Shown: positions 8,505 to 16,995 of the stretch, in pieces
Numbering within the stretch: the first letter of the stretch is position 1
Layout: the number at the start of each line of letters is the position of its first letter
Assembly: GCA_965222015.1 (NCBI GenBank)
Contig: CBDCTL010000024.1
Span: forward strand, 496,001-560,000
Direction: 5' to 3'
Length of the DNA stretch: 64,000 nt
Source of the DNA: JANQPX01 sp965222015
GTDB lineage: Bacteria > Pseudomonadota > Alphaproteobacteria > Geminicoccales > Geminicoccaceae
Made by a program: the position numbers and the translations under genes
The notes under the pieces: model-generated
The model's database searches: none
The model's input: only the letters and a program-made list of their open reading frames with translations
Told to the model about the DNA's origin: nothing

Positions 8505-9120
8505 TCGCGGCCGCTCGCTCGGCCTCCATCAGGAACGGCATGGGGAACGGGTTTCCCTCGGTCATCGAGGTCTTCACGAAGCCGGGACAAATCACCGAGA
8601 CGGCCACGCCGTCCTTCATCAACCGGCCGCGCAGTCCCTCGCCGTAGAGCCGCACCGCCGCCTTGGACGCGCAATAGGCCGGCGCGGTCGGCAGGCCGCG
8701 AAAGGCGGCGAGCGAGCCCATGATCGCGAGATGGCCGCAGCCGCGCGCGACCATCGCCGGAATAGCCGGCGCCAGCGTATTCAGCACGCCATCGACATTG
8801 ACCGAGAAAATCCGCCTGGCCGGCTCCTCGCCGCCCTCGGAGAAACCGGCGACGCCGGCATTCGCGATGAGGAGATCGATCGGGCCGGCTCTTTCGATAC
8901 AGTCCGCCATGGCCGCGCGGTCGGTCACATCGACGACGTCGGTGGCGACGTCGGCGCCCGCCTTCGCGCAACCGGCGGCCACGGCATCGAGGCGCTCCCG
9001 GTCGCGGCCTTGCAGGACCAGACGGCGGCCGGCGGACGCATAGTCGAGGGCGAGCGCCCGGCCGAGGCCGGAGCTGGCGCCGGTGATCAGGACCGTTTTC
9101 GGATCTCGGGATTGGCGCAT
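8368..9120 (-). CDS. SDR-family oxidoreductase
   Basis: 250 aa classical short-chain dehydrogenase/reductase of unknown substrate. The cofactor motif is TGASSGLG near the N-terminus, then NAGVAG, and a Ser-Tyr-Lys site in IMGSLAAFRGLPTAPAYCAS followed by K. The PG motif (ICPGFVKTSM) follows. It is the only minus-strand gene between fabD and gmk, and overlaps the mltG 3' end by 137 bases in convergent orientation. In many alphaproteobacteria this slot between mltG and gmk is held by yicC, which I do not see here. Confidence 0.85.
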   Translation of the reverse strand: MRQSRDPKTVLITGASSGLGRALALDYASAGRRLVLQGRDRERLDAVAAGCAKAGADVATDVVDVTDRAAMADCIERAGPIDLLIANAGVAGFSEGGEEPARRIFSVNVDGVLNTLAPAIPAMVARGCGHLAIMGSLAAFRGLPTAPAYCASKAAVRLYGEGLRGRLMKDGVAVSVICPGFVKTSMTEGNPFPMPFLMEAERAAAIIRRGLDRQAARIAFPLRLYLAARLAAALPPAWLDPLLQRFQGKE

Positions 9121-9209
9121 GGCAAACGTTTCCGCTAAGACGTGGGCAGCGGCCGCGAAGAACCGCGCAGCCTCAACGTCGTAGCCGTTTCCCCTGCCGA
9201 GGTCACCTG

Positions 9210-9881
9210 ATGTCTCCGAGCGCGTCCCTTCCCTGCCCGATCAACGTCAAACGCCGCGGGCTGATGCTGGTCCTGTCCTCGCCATCGGGCGCCGGCAAGA
9301 CCACCATCGCGCGCCGCCTTCTGGACGCCGAGCCCGAGCTTTCGCTCTCGGTTTCGGTTACCACCCGCCCGAAGCGCCCGAGCGAGACCGACGGAGTCCA
9401 TTACCATTTCATCACCCGCGAGCGCTATGACGACATGGTCGGGCGGGGCGAGCTTTTGGAACATGCCGAAGTCTACGGCCACGGTTACGGCACGCCGGCG
9501 GCCGCGGTCGAGGGCGCGCTGGAAAGCGGCAAGGACGTGCTGTTCGACATCGACTGGCAGGGAGCGCAGCAGCTCCGGCAGCAGGTCTCGCAGGACATCG
9601 TCACCATGTTCATCCTGCCGCCCTCGACCGAAGAGCTGGCGCGCCGGCTGCGCAAACGCGCCGAGGACACCGACGAAGTCGTGGCCAGACGCCTCTCCCA
9701 AATCGCCGCCGACGTCACCCACTGGGCGGAATACGACTATGTGATGATCAATCACGAACTCGAAAAAAGCATCACCGCCGCCAGATCGGTGCTGGTCGCG
9801 GAACGGCTGAAGCGCAGACGGCAGGTGGGGCTTGCGGACTTCGTCGCCCAGTTCCGGGAACAGCCTGAGAAGGTTTCCTGA
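9210..9881 (+). CDS. gmk: Guanylate kinase
   Basis: 223 aa. Phosphorylates GMP to GDP. P-loop SPSGAGKT at residues 24-31, GMP-binding TTRPKRPSETDGVHYHFI, and LFDIDWQGAQQLR are all typical. A GAGGT SD precedes the ATG at 9210. The first 17 residues before RGLMLVLSSPSG are slightly longer than usual. It is the last plus-strand gene before a 480-base non-coding stretch. Confidence 0.97.
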   Translation: MSPSASLPCPINVKRRGLMLVLSSPSGAGKTTIARRLLDAEPELSLSVSVTTRPKRPSETDGVHYHFITRERYDDMVGRGELLEHAEVYGHGYGTPAAAVEGALESGKDVLFDIDWQGAQQLRQQVSQDIVTMFILPPSTEELARRLRKRAEDTDEVVARRLSQIAADVTHWAEYDYVMINHELEKSITAARSVLVAERLKRRRQVGLADFVAQFREQPEKVS

Positions 9882-10362
9882 AACGGGAGAACCGAATAAC
9901 CCATGCTCGTCCAGCCGGAAGATTTTGTTTGGCGAGCCATAAGTCCCTCATAGTATGCCACCCGCGTCGACATTGACCGTTTTGAGGAGCGTTCCAGGCG
10001 TTGCATGCCGTGTTCTTGACCGCCCCCCTCCACCTGCTGTTGACGTCCTCTTAACCCGATCATGTCACCATGACGTTCTGGTCCATGCGATCCTGGGAGT
10101 CCGAGCCGAGCCCTCTCTTTTTCTTCGGGCGAACGGTTCCCAGGATCGCAGGGGCCAGGAACAGGGGAGCAGCAATAGGTTTGTCGAAGGTTTAACGCGA
10201 CTTCTCTTGCCGCCTATCCACAGATGACGTCGAAATACGTTCAAATTCCAGGCGGGTTTGTACCACGTCTTCCAGCCGAATTTCGGCTCATCTCTGGCGA
10301 TATTCAGACTCGCTTCCCGAGATGGCAACGATGCTTCCCTTTGAATTCGCTCATCTGTCGGC
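9882..10362. other. Non-coding stretch with a 13-bp inverted repeat
   Basis: No convincing gene; short open frames on both strands have biased, unfamiliar products. A perfect 13-bp inverted repeat (TGCGATCCTGGGA at 10086-10098, TCCCAGGATCGCA at 10138-10150) encloses 39 bases with a pyrimidine-rich run (CCCTCTCTTTTTCTTC) that can form a small inner GCCC/GGGC stem. It could be a structured RNA, the end region of the gmk transcript or the relic of a small palindromic element. Nothing else is recognisable. Confidence 0.5.
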
Positions 10363-10719
10363 CTAGCCAGGTATCGTCAGATGGATCGACCAGCCGAAGC
10401 CGTGGATCAGGACGAGGGCGGCGATCGAGAGAAGCAGCGTCGTGGTGACGATGCCGATCGAGAGAAGGAACATGAGGTTGGGCGCGGTTTCCAGCGGATG
10501 CTTTTCTCGCTCCTCGACCAGCCGGTCCTTGCCGCGCCGTTCCCGGCCCGCCACCAGCGTCACGTACCAGCGGCCGAACGGCAGCGGCAGGCTGACCCGA
10601 AGATTGAGCGGATGCCGCCCCCAGTCCCGCGCATAGGGCGTCGGCCCGGTAGCCTCCTGCGGCTTGTCGGCCGGCGTCTCGTCCGCCATGTCGGCTGTCA
10701 GCTCGGCGATCCGATCCAA
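10363..10719 (-). CDS. Small single-pass membrane protein of unknown function
   Basis: 118 aa if started at the TTG at 10717-10719, which has a GAGGAG SD about 7 bases upstream; the ATG at 10689 is the alternative. The N-terminal 50 residues are polar, then comes a basic stretch (GRERRGKDRLVEEREKHPLE) and one long C-terminal hydrophobic segment (about residues 90-114, LMFLLSIGIVTTTLLLSIAA). No family was recognised. It follows the TadE-like gene by 55 bases on the same strand and may belong to that pilus operon. Confidence 0.55.
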   Translation of the reverse strand: MDRIAELTADMADETPADKPQEATGPTPYARDWGRHPLNLRVSLPLPFGRWYVTLVAGRERRGKDRLVEEREKHPLETAPNLMFLLSIGIVTTTLLLSIAALVLIHGFGWSIHLTIPG

Positions 10720-10774
10720 AGCGCTCTCCTCGGCTAGCGGCTGCCGCGCCTTCCCGGGCTGCGGCCGGCGGCAT

Positions 10775-11245
10775 TCAGTGGGTGACGAAGGTGCTGGACG
10801 AGCCCTTGAGGTTGATCGTCCCGAGCCCCAGGGCGGAAAGGGTGTAGGGATAGTCGACATTGACCGTGACGCGGGCACCCGGCTGGTTCTCCGGGGTCCA
10901 GTCGACGCTGACAGTCGCCTGATCGGCGTCCAGGCCGACCATGCGTCCCTTGACCAGCGCCACGATGTCCGCCTTCGACGCGACGTGATCGGAGGAGGCG
11001 CTTCGCACCATGGCGAACCTCGTCGCTTCGTTGGCGGCATGGACGAGGGTGTTCTGGGTCATCAGCATGCGGCCCATTTCGACGGTGCCCATGATCGTGG
11101 CGACCAGCGCCGGCACGACCAGCGCGAACTGGACGGCCGTGACGCCGCGCCGATCCCGGCCGAGATCGCACAGCCGGGGGGTGATGTGCCGGAGGGCGCC
11201 GGCCGCGGTCAGGCGGGCGGCTGCGAAGGTCGTCGACAGGGTCAT
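10775..11245 (-). CDS. TadE/TadG-like pilus assembly protein
   Basis: 156 aa. After a basic N-terminal region comes a TadE-like segment at residues about 33-60, RRGVTAVQFALVVPALVATI. It has the Glu-less pseudopilin-type start and a single membrane helix, followed by TVEMGRMLMTQNTLVHAANE. TadE-family proteins are minor pseudopilins of the Tad/Flp pilus, processed by the prepilin peptidase TadV. The C-terminal part is extracytoplasmic. Immediately upstream (4 bases) is a second TadE-like gene. Other Tad core genes are not in the window. Confidence 0.8.
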   Translation of the reverse strand: MTLSTTFAAARLTAAGALRHITPRLCDLGRDRRGVTAVQFALVVPALVATIMGTVEMGRMLMTQNTLVHAANEATRFAMVRSASSDHVASKADIVALVKGRMVGLDADQATVSVDWTPENQPGARVTVNVDYPYTLSALGLGTINLKGSSSTFVTH

Positions 11246-11249
11246 GGCC

Positions 11250-11756
11250 TCACTCCATCCTCATGCTGACCGTCTCGCTGAGGGTCAGCGAGTCGCCGAT
11301 CATGGGCACGGGCACGATCGGGGTGTAGGGAAGCGAAGCCGTGACCTGCACATAGCGCCTCGGCAGATCGCTGCCGCTGCAGCTGTCATGACAGGGTATG
11401 GGCGCGCCGCCGGGACAGGTGCAGTAGCTCTGCACGTCGGCCTGGGTTTCCGATGCCGCATCGAAGCCCTGGCCGCTCGGATCGGCGATCAAACCCGCAA
11501 GGATGAGATTGTTGCGGACGGTGTTGTCCAGGCTCTCGTCCTGGCCGTTGAATTCGATCGCGGCCTGAGCGCCGGCGCGGGCGACATTGGCGAGTTCGGA
11601 CTTGGCGCTGTAGGCCCGGCCGTATTCCGCCGCACCGATCGCCAGGCCGACCAGCATGGGCAGCGCGAAGGCCGTCTCGATCGCGATATTCCCCCGCTGG
11701 CAGCGGCGCAGGGAGGGGCGAGAGAAGGCTCGACCGAAGAAGCGTTTGATCGACAT
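11250..11756 (-). CDS. TadE-family pilus minor pseudopilin
   Basis: 168 aa from the ATG at 11754-11756 (MSIKRFFGRAFSR), which has AAAGGA upstream; the frame is open to 11795. CQRGNIAIETAFALPMLVGL gives a pseudopilin-like Glu after the processing region (ETAFALP) and the single TM helix, then the conserved AAEYGRAYSAKSELANVARA. Residues about 110-125 carry four cysteines (SYCTCPGGAPIPCHDSCSG), probably disulphide-bonded outside the membrane. The clustering with the TadG-like gene supports a Tad pilus or secretion role. Confidence 0.85.
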   Translation of the reverse strand: MSIKRFFGRAFSRPSLRRCQRGNIAIETAFALPMLVGLAIGAAEYGRAYSAKSELANVARAGAQAAIEFNGQDESLDNTVRNNLILAGLIADPSGQGFDAASETQADVQSYCTCPGGAPIPCHDSCSGSDLPRRYVQVTASLPYTPIVPVPMIGDSLTLSETVSMRME

Positions 11757-11791
11757 GGCGTTCGTCCTTTGCTCCTGGCTTCGTCTTGCGG

Positions 11792-13024
11792 TCATTCGAC
11801 CAGCTTCGCTTCGACCATCATGATCGGCGGCTGCGGTCCGTTGCCGCCGAGCGCCGTGGTGCCTACGAAGCGGATCTGGCGGGCGACGACCATCGGTGCC
11901 GGGATGGCCGTGGAACTGGTGCCGGCAAAATCGAGGATGGTCGTGGGGAAATAGAGGGCGCCGTCGAGCTCGACACTGGCATTGCCGGTGATCTTGTTGA
12001 CCTTGGTGGTGGGCGCGTCCCGATCCTGGAAGAAGAGAATGCCTTCGAGATCGCCGGCGATCGGCGCGGAGAGATCGATGGTCGTGGCGGTGATGTCCAG
12101 CTCGGCATGGCCGCTCGCGCCGTCGGTCAGGTAGAAGGTGACGCCATCGCCTTCCAGGCTTGAGTTGCCGGCAACCTTGATGCGGCCGCCCTTGAAGACG
12201 TACTCGCCCGGATCGAAGGTGACGTGCGCGCCGCCTGAGACGTCGATGCCTTTGCAGTAGACGCCCGGGCTGAGCGTGACGTTGCCGCCGTTGATCTTGA
12301 CCTTGCCGTTGTGGTCACAGCTTCCGACACTCGGCGGATCGAGGCTGGCGAGCGGATCGGGATAGGGATAGGCGGTAACCGGCTGCGGATCCAGACAGGT
12401 GCCGGCATGACCGCCGACCAACCGGATCGACGAGGCGGTGACGCAGGACGAGCCGTTCTGGTCGAGCGCGATGCTGTTGTTCGAGTTCGCGAAGATGCCG
12501 CAGTCCAGAATGACGTCGGCCGTGCCGGCGATCGTGATGCCGGTATCGGTTTCCTCGAGCGCCCAGATGCAGGTGTCGAGCTCCAGCGCCTTGGCGACGG
12601 CACGGGTCTCGACCACGACGTCCAGATCGAGCAGGGCCTGGGCGAAATAGCTCTGCGGGCGGTGGCGGATCACCGCCTCGACCGCATAGCCGTCGCCCAT
12701 ATAGGGTCCGGCCACCGGCGGCATGTTGATGTCGATCTCGGCATTGCCGAAGCCGTAGGAGGCGGCATCCTCCTTGGCGGCGAGCAGGATGACGCTCTCC
12801 GAACCGTTGCGCACCAGCTCGAGGGCGCCGGCGCGCGCGGCGGCGTCGGCCGCAGCCTGCGCCTGGCGCTTGCCGTTGTACCAGTTGCCGATGTCGATTC
12901 CGAGCCCGGCCATGCCGAGCAGAATCGGCAGCAGGATGGCAAGCGACGCGATGATCGTGCCGTTCTCGTCGCGGATCAGATCCCGCTTTCGACTGTCGTT
13001 TCTTTCGACCAGGCGCGTGAGCAC
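11792..13024 (-). CDS. TadG-like pilus assembly protein with Gly/Asn-rich beta-repeat domain
   Basis: 410 aa from the GTG at 13022-13024, chosen because GGAGGG lies 7 bases upstream; the longer frame to 13150 starts in AT-rich intergenic sequence. The N-terminus (LIRDENGTIIASLAILLPIL, then GMAGLGIDIGNWYNGKRQAQ) is the TadE/G-like (Flp pilus-assembly) membrane segment, followed by AAADAAARAGALEL. Classical TadG carries a von Willebrand A domain next. Here residues about 170-400 look like a beta-helix or polymer-forming fold, with repeats such as VKINGGNVTLSPGVYCKGID and GRIKVAGNSSLEGDGVTFYL. First gene of the minus-strand pilus group. Confidence 0.8.
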   Translation of the reverse strand: MLTRLVERNDSRKRDLIRDENGTIIASLAILLPILLGMAGLGIDIGNWYNGKRQAQAAADAAARAGALELVRNGSESVILLAAKEDAASYGFGNAEIDINMPPVAGPYMGDGYAVEAVIRHRPQSYFAQALLDLDVVVETRAVAKALELDTCIWALEETDTGITIAGTADVILDCGIFANSNNSIALDQNGSSCVTASSIRLVGGHAGTCLDPQPVTAYPYPDPLASLDPPSVGSCDHNGKVKINGGNVTLSPGVYCKGIDVSGGAHVTFDPGEYVFKGGRIKVAGNSSLEGDGVTFYLTDGASGHAELDITATTIDLSAPIAGDLEGILFFQDRDAPTTKVNKITGNASVELDGALYFPTTILDFAGTSSTAIPAPMVVARQIRFVGTTALGGNGPQPPIMMVEAKLVE

Positions 13025-13445
13025 GAATGGGCCCTCCGGCGATCTCGTTCGTTCGACGTTTCCGCTGGCGACCGCCCCTCTTCTGAGAGCTCGGTCACCC
13101 GCACATCGCACTATGACCGACGAGTCATGAAGAAAGAGTAAATCATTCACTCTCTGTAAGAATATATCTGCGGAATTACATGTCTAAAACAATAAAAACT
13201 GAGACTCTAAAACAATACGCTATTGATATCCATTTAAATAAATTTCGATCGGCTTCGTCCAGCGCCTGAACGGATGTCACCCCGGTGTCGGAAGGCGAGG
13301 AACTGCGCCGGTTTCGCGGTCGAGCGGTCATCAACCGAGGTTACCGCGTCCCATGGGGCGCTTTCGGCGTCGGATTGAGAATTGTGCAATTCCGGCATAA
13401 AATCTAAAAGTTTGTTAAATCATTCCTCAATCAGGCGGAGCAGGC
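13025..13445. other. AT-rich divergent intergenic region
   Basis: 421 bases between the tadG-like gene (minus) and a plus-strand hypothetical gene. Bases 13140-13260 are much more AT-rich than the rest of the window (for example ATTTAAATAAATTTCG) and probably hold the divergent promoters. No gene, RNA or clear operator was recognised. Confidence 0.5.
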
Positions 13446-14009
13446 ATGTCAGGCGAACGCTATATCGGCGAACGGCGCGCACTTTGGCATTTCCTTTCCG
13501 AGCTTCGGCCGCTGGTGGTCGACGCACTCGGCAAGGACGCACTGCTCGGCCACTATATCGACCGCGCGCTGAAATCTTCCGATCTCGACATGCTGCGCCA
13601 AGCGCGCCGCGTGTTCCATCACCATCCGGACGACCTGAAACGCCGGCTGATGCGCGGCATCTTCGATGGTACCGCCGCCGGCGGCGAACTGCCGTCGATG
13701 CCGCGGGAACACGACACCATGCCAGGCAAGGAGAACGGCCGTGAGCGCGACGCGGTGATCCGATTCGACGCCTTTCCGGCCGCACGCGAGCGAGACGTCG
13801 CCCTTTCCGTCGAGCTCGAACGCCGGCCGTCGGGCAAGGCGCCGGTCAATGTGACGATCAAGCCGGGCACCCTGCCGCGCAGCGCCGCCGAATCGCTTCG
13901 CCAGATCGCGGACTGGATCGAGCACGACCGCCGCATGCTCTCCCGCCAGCACTGGTTCGAGGACGACGAGGCCAGCACCAAGGCCGACGAGACCGTTGAC
14001 AAGGCCTGA
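13446..14009 (+). CDS. Conserved-looking hypothetical protein
   Basis: 187 aa soluble protein with a good GGAG SD before the ATG at 13446. No domain was recognised. Residues 1-75 are helical and basic (ALWHFLSELRPLVVDALGKD, HHHPDDLKRRLMRG). Residues about 95-160 look like a small alpha/beta unit (VALSVELERRPSGKAPVNVT). The acidic C-terminus overlaps the next gene by 14 bases, which implies translational coupling with the lipoprotein. Confidence 0.65.
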   Translation: MSGERYIGERRALWHFLSELRPLVVDALGKDALLGHYIDRALKSSDLDMLRQARRVFHHHPDDLKRRLMRGIFDGTAAGGELPSMPREHDTMPGKENGRERDAVIRFDAFPAARERDVALSVELERRPSGKAPVNVTIKPGTLPRSAAESLRQIADWIEHDRRMLSRQHWFEDDEASTKADETVDKA

Positions 14010-14616
14010 GCGTAGACCTGCCGGCCGTGGCCGACGGGACGGCCTCGCCGCCGGCGCCGCCATTTTCGCGGGCCTGGCCGGCTGCGCGCCGTCAGTCGAG
14101 GTGGGGCCGATCGGCGATGCCGGCGAGGCGCGCCAGGTTCTGGAACAGGCGCTCGAGGCGGGGCCCGTACGCGCTCAGATCTTCGGTGATCCCTACGGCC
14201 TCGATCCGGCACGGCAGGAACGTCTGGTGGCCGGCGCGTTCGGCGACGGCGTTCAGGGCGTCGAGGCCCGCTTCACCGCCGATCCCGGCCTGTTCGCCGA
14301 AAGCCAGCCCAGGCTGGTGGTGATCCTCAACCCCGCCGTCGATCCGCCGAGCCGGGAAGCCTGCCGGGCGCCCGAGCGCATCCGCACCGGCCCCGCCACC
14401 GAAGAGCTCACCCTGCTCGCGGCCTTCTGCGACGGCGATAGGCTGATCAACGGCGCGCGCGCCGAGGGCGACGTCGCGGGCCCGACCGACCAGCGCCTCA
14501 AACGCATGCTCTGGCAGACCGCGGGCGTGCTGTTCCCCGACAACTACCGGAACGAATACGGCATCGACCTGATCCCGGGCCTCGACATCGGCATCGGCGG
14601 CTCCTTCGGCTTCTAG
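13996..14616 (+). CDS. Predicted lipoprotein of unknown function
   Basis: 206 aa from the TTG at 13996, overlapping the end of the upstream gene by 14 bases. A basic N-region and short hydrophobic stretch lead to the lipobox LAGC (Cys about residue 30), so it is probably lipid-anchored. The mature part contains QPRLVVILNPAVDPPSREAC and LTLLAAFCDGDRLINGARAE, possibly with a disulphide. No family was recognised. It may be an envelope partner of the upstream hypothetical protein. Confidence 0.65.
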   Translation: MTRPERRPAGRGRRDGLAAGAAIFAGLAGCAPSVEVGPIGDAGEARQVLEQALEAGPVRAQIFGDPYGLDPARQERLVAGAFGDGVQGVEARFTADPGLFAESQPRLVVILNPAVDPPSREACRAPERIRTGPATEELTLLAAFCDGDRLINGARAEGDVAGPTDQRLKRMLWQTAGVLFPDNYRNEYGIDLIPGLDIGIGGSFGF

Positions 14617-14654
14617 CGGCGGCGCGCCGCGGCGGTCACTTGACGGAGAGTGTG

Positions 14655-15782
14655 ATGGGGGACGTTGCGGATGTGGTGATCGTCGGGGCTGGCATCGCAG
14701 GCGCGTCGCTCGCGTTCGAGCTGGCCGCCGACCGCCGCGTGGTTCTCCTGGAGCGGGAGGAGCGGCCGGGCTATCACAGCACCGGGCGCTCGGCCGCCAT
14801 GCTGATCGCCAGCTACGGAACGGACGTCGTCCGTGGGCTGACCGGCGCGAGCCGGCCGTTTTTCGAGCATCCGCCCGAGGGATTCTCGCCGGAACCGCTG
14901 CTGTCACCGCGGGGGCATCTCTCGATCGCTCGCGGCGACCAACTCGACCACCTGGCCGAGGTCGAGGCGAAGACGCGGCCTTCCGTGCCTTCGCTGCAGC
15001 GCCTGGACCGCGATGGCGTGCTGCGGGCAGCCCCGCTGGTCGCTCCAGCTTATCCCGCCGCCGGCCTGTTCGAACCGGACGCCAAGGCGGTCGACGACGC
15101 CGCTCTGCACCAGGGCTACCTCACCGGTTTTCAAAGACGCGGCGGCGTGTTGTGGACGGACGCCGACGTCCTGAAAGTCAAGCGCGGCGCCGCCGGCACC
15201 TGGCGCCTGGAGACGCGGGCGGGGGTGATCGAGGCGGAGGTGCTGGTGAACGCCGCCGGCGCCTGGGCCGACGCGCTCGCCGAACTTGCGGGCGTCGCCC
15301 TGATCGGCATCCGGCCGCTACGGCGCACGGCGGTGCTGCTCGATCCGCCGGAGGGGATCGACGCCCGGAACCTGCCGATGATCTACGACGTCGACGAAGC
15401 GTTCTACGCCAAGCCCGAGGGCGCCGCCCTCATGGTTTCGCCTGCCGACCAGACGCCGAGCGAACCGACGGACGCCCAGCCGGAAGAGCTGGACGTGGCC
15501 ATCGCGGTCGACCGCTACGAGACGCTGACGGGAAAGCCTGTCAAAAAACTCGGCCGCCGCTGGGCCGGGCTCCGGAGCTTTTCCCCGGACCGCGAACTGG
15601 TCCTCGGCTTCGATCCGGCGGCGGAAGGCTTTTTCTGGCTCGCTGGGCAAGGCGGCTTCGGCATCATGACGGCACCGGGTGCGGCAAGGCTCGCGGCCGA
15701 TCTGATACGAGGCGATCGGCCCGGGGATGACGTAGTGCCCCTCGTGCCTGCGCTGTCGCCGGCGCGGTTTTCGCGCGGCTGA
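14655..15782 (+). CDS. FAD-dependent D-amino-acid (D-arginine) dehydrogenase-like oxidoreductase
   Basis: 375 aa DAO-superfamily flavoenzyme. The start at 14655 has GGAGAG upstream and gives MGDVADVVIVGAGIAGASLA, the FAD dinucleotide-binding motif. EREERPGYHSTGRSAAM, DDAALHQGYLTG, LVNAAGAWADALAELAGV, WAGLRSFSPDRELVLG and GFFWLAGQGGFGI closely follow the Pseudomonas D-arginine dehydrogenase DauA over the whole length. Oxidative deamination of D-amino acids, probably cationic ones, is the likely activity. DauB and regulator partners are not adjacent, so the exact substrate is uncertain. Confidence 0.85.
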   Translation: MGDVADVVIVGAGIAGASLAFELAADRRVVLLEREERPGYHSTGRSAAMLIASYGTDVVRGLTGASRPFFEHPPEGFSPEPLLSPRGHLSIARGDQLDHLAEVEAKTRPSVPSLQRLDRDGVLRAAPLVAPAYPAAGLFEPDAKAVDDAALHQGYLTGFQRRGGVLWTDADVLKVKRGAAGTWRLETRAGVIEAEVLVNAAGAWADALAELAGVALIGIRPLRRTAVLLDPPEGIDARNLPMIYDVDEAFYAKPEGAALMVSPADQTPSEPTDAQPEELDVAIAVDRYETLTGKPVKKLGRRWAGLRSFSPDRELVLGFDPAAEGFFWLAGQGGFGIMTAPGAARLAADLIRGDRPGDDVVPLVPALSPARFSRG

Positions 15783-15786
15783 CCGG

Positions 15787-16995
15787 TCAGCGAAGGCTGT
15801 CCAGCACCGGCCTGCGGTAGATTAGCCAGGCGGGAAGAAGCGCGAGCGCCGATCCGACAGCGACCAGGCCGGCAGCGAGCAGAAACTCCTTCCGGCCGAG
15901 GCGGGCGGCGAGCGCGATACCGGTGTCGGCGGTGAAAGCGGCGGAGACGGCGGTGGCGGTGAGGACGCCGAGAGCGAGGCCGAGAAGAGCACCTGCCAGA
16001 ACGAACAGCGTGACATAGCCCCAGACGGTCAAAAAGACATAGCCGCGGGTGGCGCCCAGCGCCCGCAGCACGGCGAGCTCGGTGCGGTAGAGCTCCATGA
16101 TTGCGAGCACGCCGGCGAGGGTGGCGGCGACCACCAGGGCCTGGGAGGCGAGCGCCAGAAAACGCATGATCCCGCCAACATTACCGAGCACGGCATAGAG
16201 CTGGACCAGGATCTCCGCCGGGAAGAAGGCGGTGGTGGTGGCGGTGCGGTACTCGTTTCTGAGGCCGTAGGCGGCGGCTACGGAATCCGGCGTCATGACC
16301 ACGGCCGGGACGCCCGGGAGCGATGCGGGGTCGAAGGGTGGGCCGAGATGCTCGTCCTCCAGGGCATGGCCGTTGGGCAGCGCGTGGGCGGCCCAGGCGA
16401 GCTCGACCGGCACGACGATGGCGTCGTCCCAGGGCGTGCCGGTCGGGTTCATCCGGCCGACCACCTCGATCTCGAAGCCGTGCTCGTCCTCCTCCTCGGC
16501 GAGCGCCACCTCCGGACCGTGGCCGTGCAGCGGCTCGAAGCGATCGCCGATCGCAAGGGGAACGGCGGCGCCGATGACGGCTTGTTCCTCAGCTTCGAAC
16601 ATGCGGCCGTCTTTCAATCCACCTGACAGGTGGTCGACGAAGGCGGCCGTGGTGCCGATGATGGTGCGGCCCTCGAAACTGTCACCGAAGGCGATCGGGG
16701 CCGCGATCAGGGCGCGTTCCTCGGCGAGCGCCCTGGCGACGTCGGCGGGCGGCATCAACTCCACCGCTGATGGCCGGAGATAGACGATCGACATCAGGAG
16801 GTCGGTCTGGCTGCCGGGCGCGGCGACGATCAGGTCGAACTTGTCGGCGGCGCGCGCGCTGCCTTCACGCAGGGCGCGCTCCTGCGAGGTGATGGCGATG
16901 CCGAGCGCGACGGCGAGCGCGACCAGGGCGGTGAACAGCAGGGTCGAGCTTCGGTGGCGCTTGAACAGGGCGAGGATGACGGGAAGCGGGTTCAT
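15787..16995 (-). CDS. FtsX-like ABC transporter permease (MacB/LolCDE type)
   Basis: 402 aa. One TM helix near residue 20 (TLLFTALVALAVALGIAIT), a large periplasmic domain of about 230 residues, then three TM helices (about 270-390), the MacB/FtsX layout. The periplasmic part contains His/Glu/Asp-rich stretches (LHGHGPEVALAEEEDEHGFE; HALPNGHALEDEHLGPP) suggestive of metal contact. It overlaps the ATPase gene by 4 bases. With the downstream-oriented ATPase and a secreted DUF3299-like protein it resembles zinc-linked ABC loci of gammaproteobacteria (Zrg type); that link is from memory of gene order and is inferred. Confidence 0.85.
   Translation of the reverse strand: MNPLPVILALFKRHRSSTLLFTALVALAVALGIAITSQERALREGSARAADKFDLIVAAPGSQTDLLMSIVYLRPSAVELMPPADVARALAEERALIAAPIAFGDSFEGRTIIGTTAAFVDHLSGGLKDGRMFEAEEQAVIGAAVPLAIGDRFEPLHGHGPEVALAEEEDEHGFEIEVVGRMNPTGTPWDDAIVVPVELAWAAHALPNGHALEDEHLGPPFDPASLPGVPAVVMTPDSVAAAYGLRNEYRTATTTAFFPAEILVQLYAVLGNVGGIMRFLALASQALVVAATLAGVLAIMELYRTELAVLRALGATRGYVFLTVWGYVTLFVLAGALLGLALGVLTATAVSAAFTADTGIALAARLGRKEFLLAAGLVAVGSALALLPAWLIYRRPVLDSLR

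Noticed and set aside
13151..13260. AT-rich stretch as a sign of inserted foreign DNA
   Set aside because: It lies exactly in a divergent intergenic region and has no flanking repeats or mobile-element genes; promoter DNA explains it.
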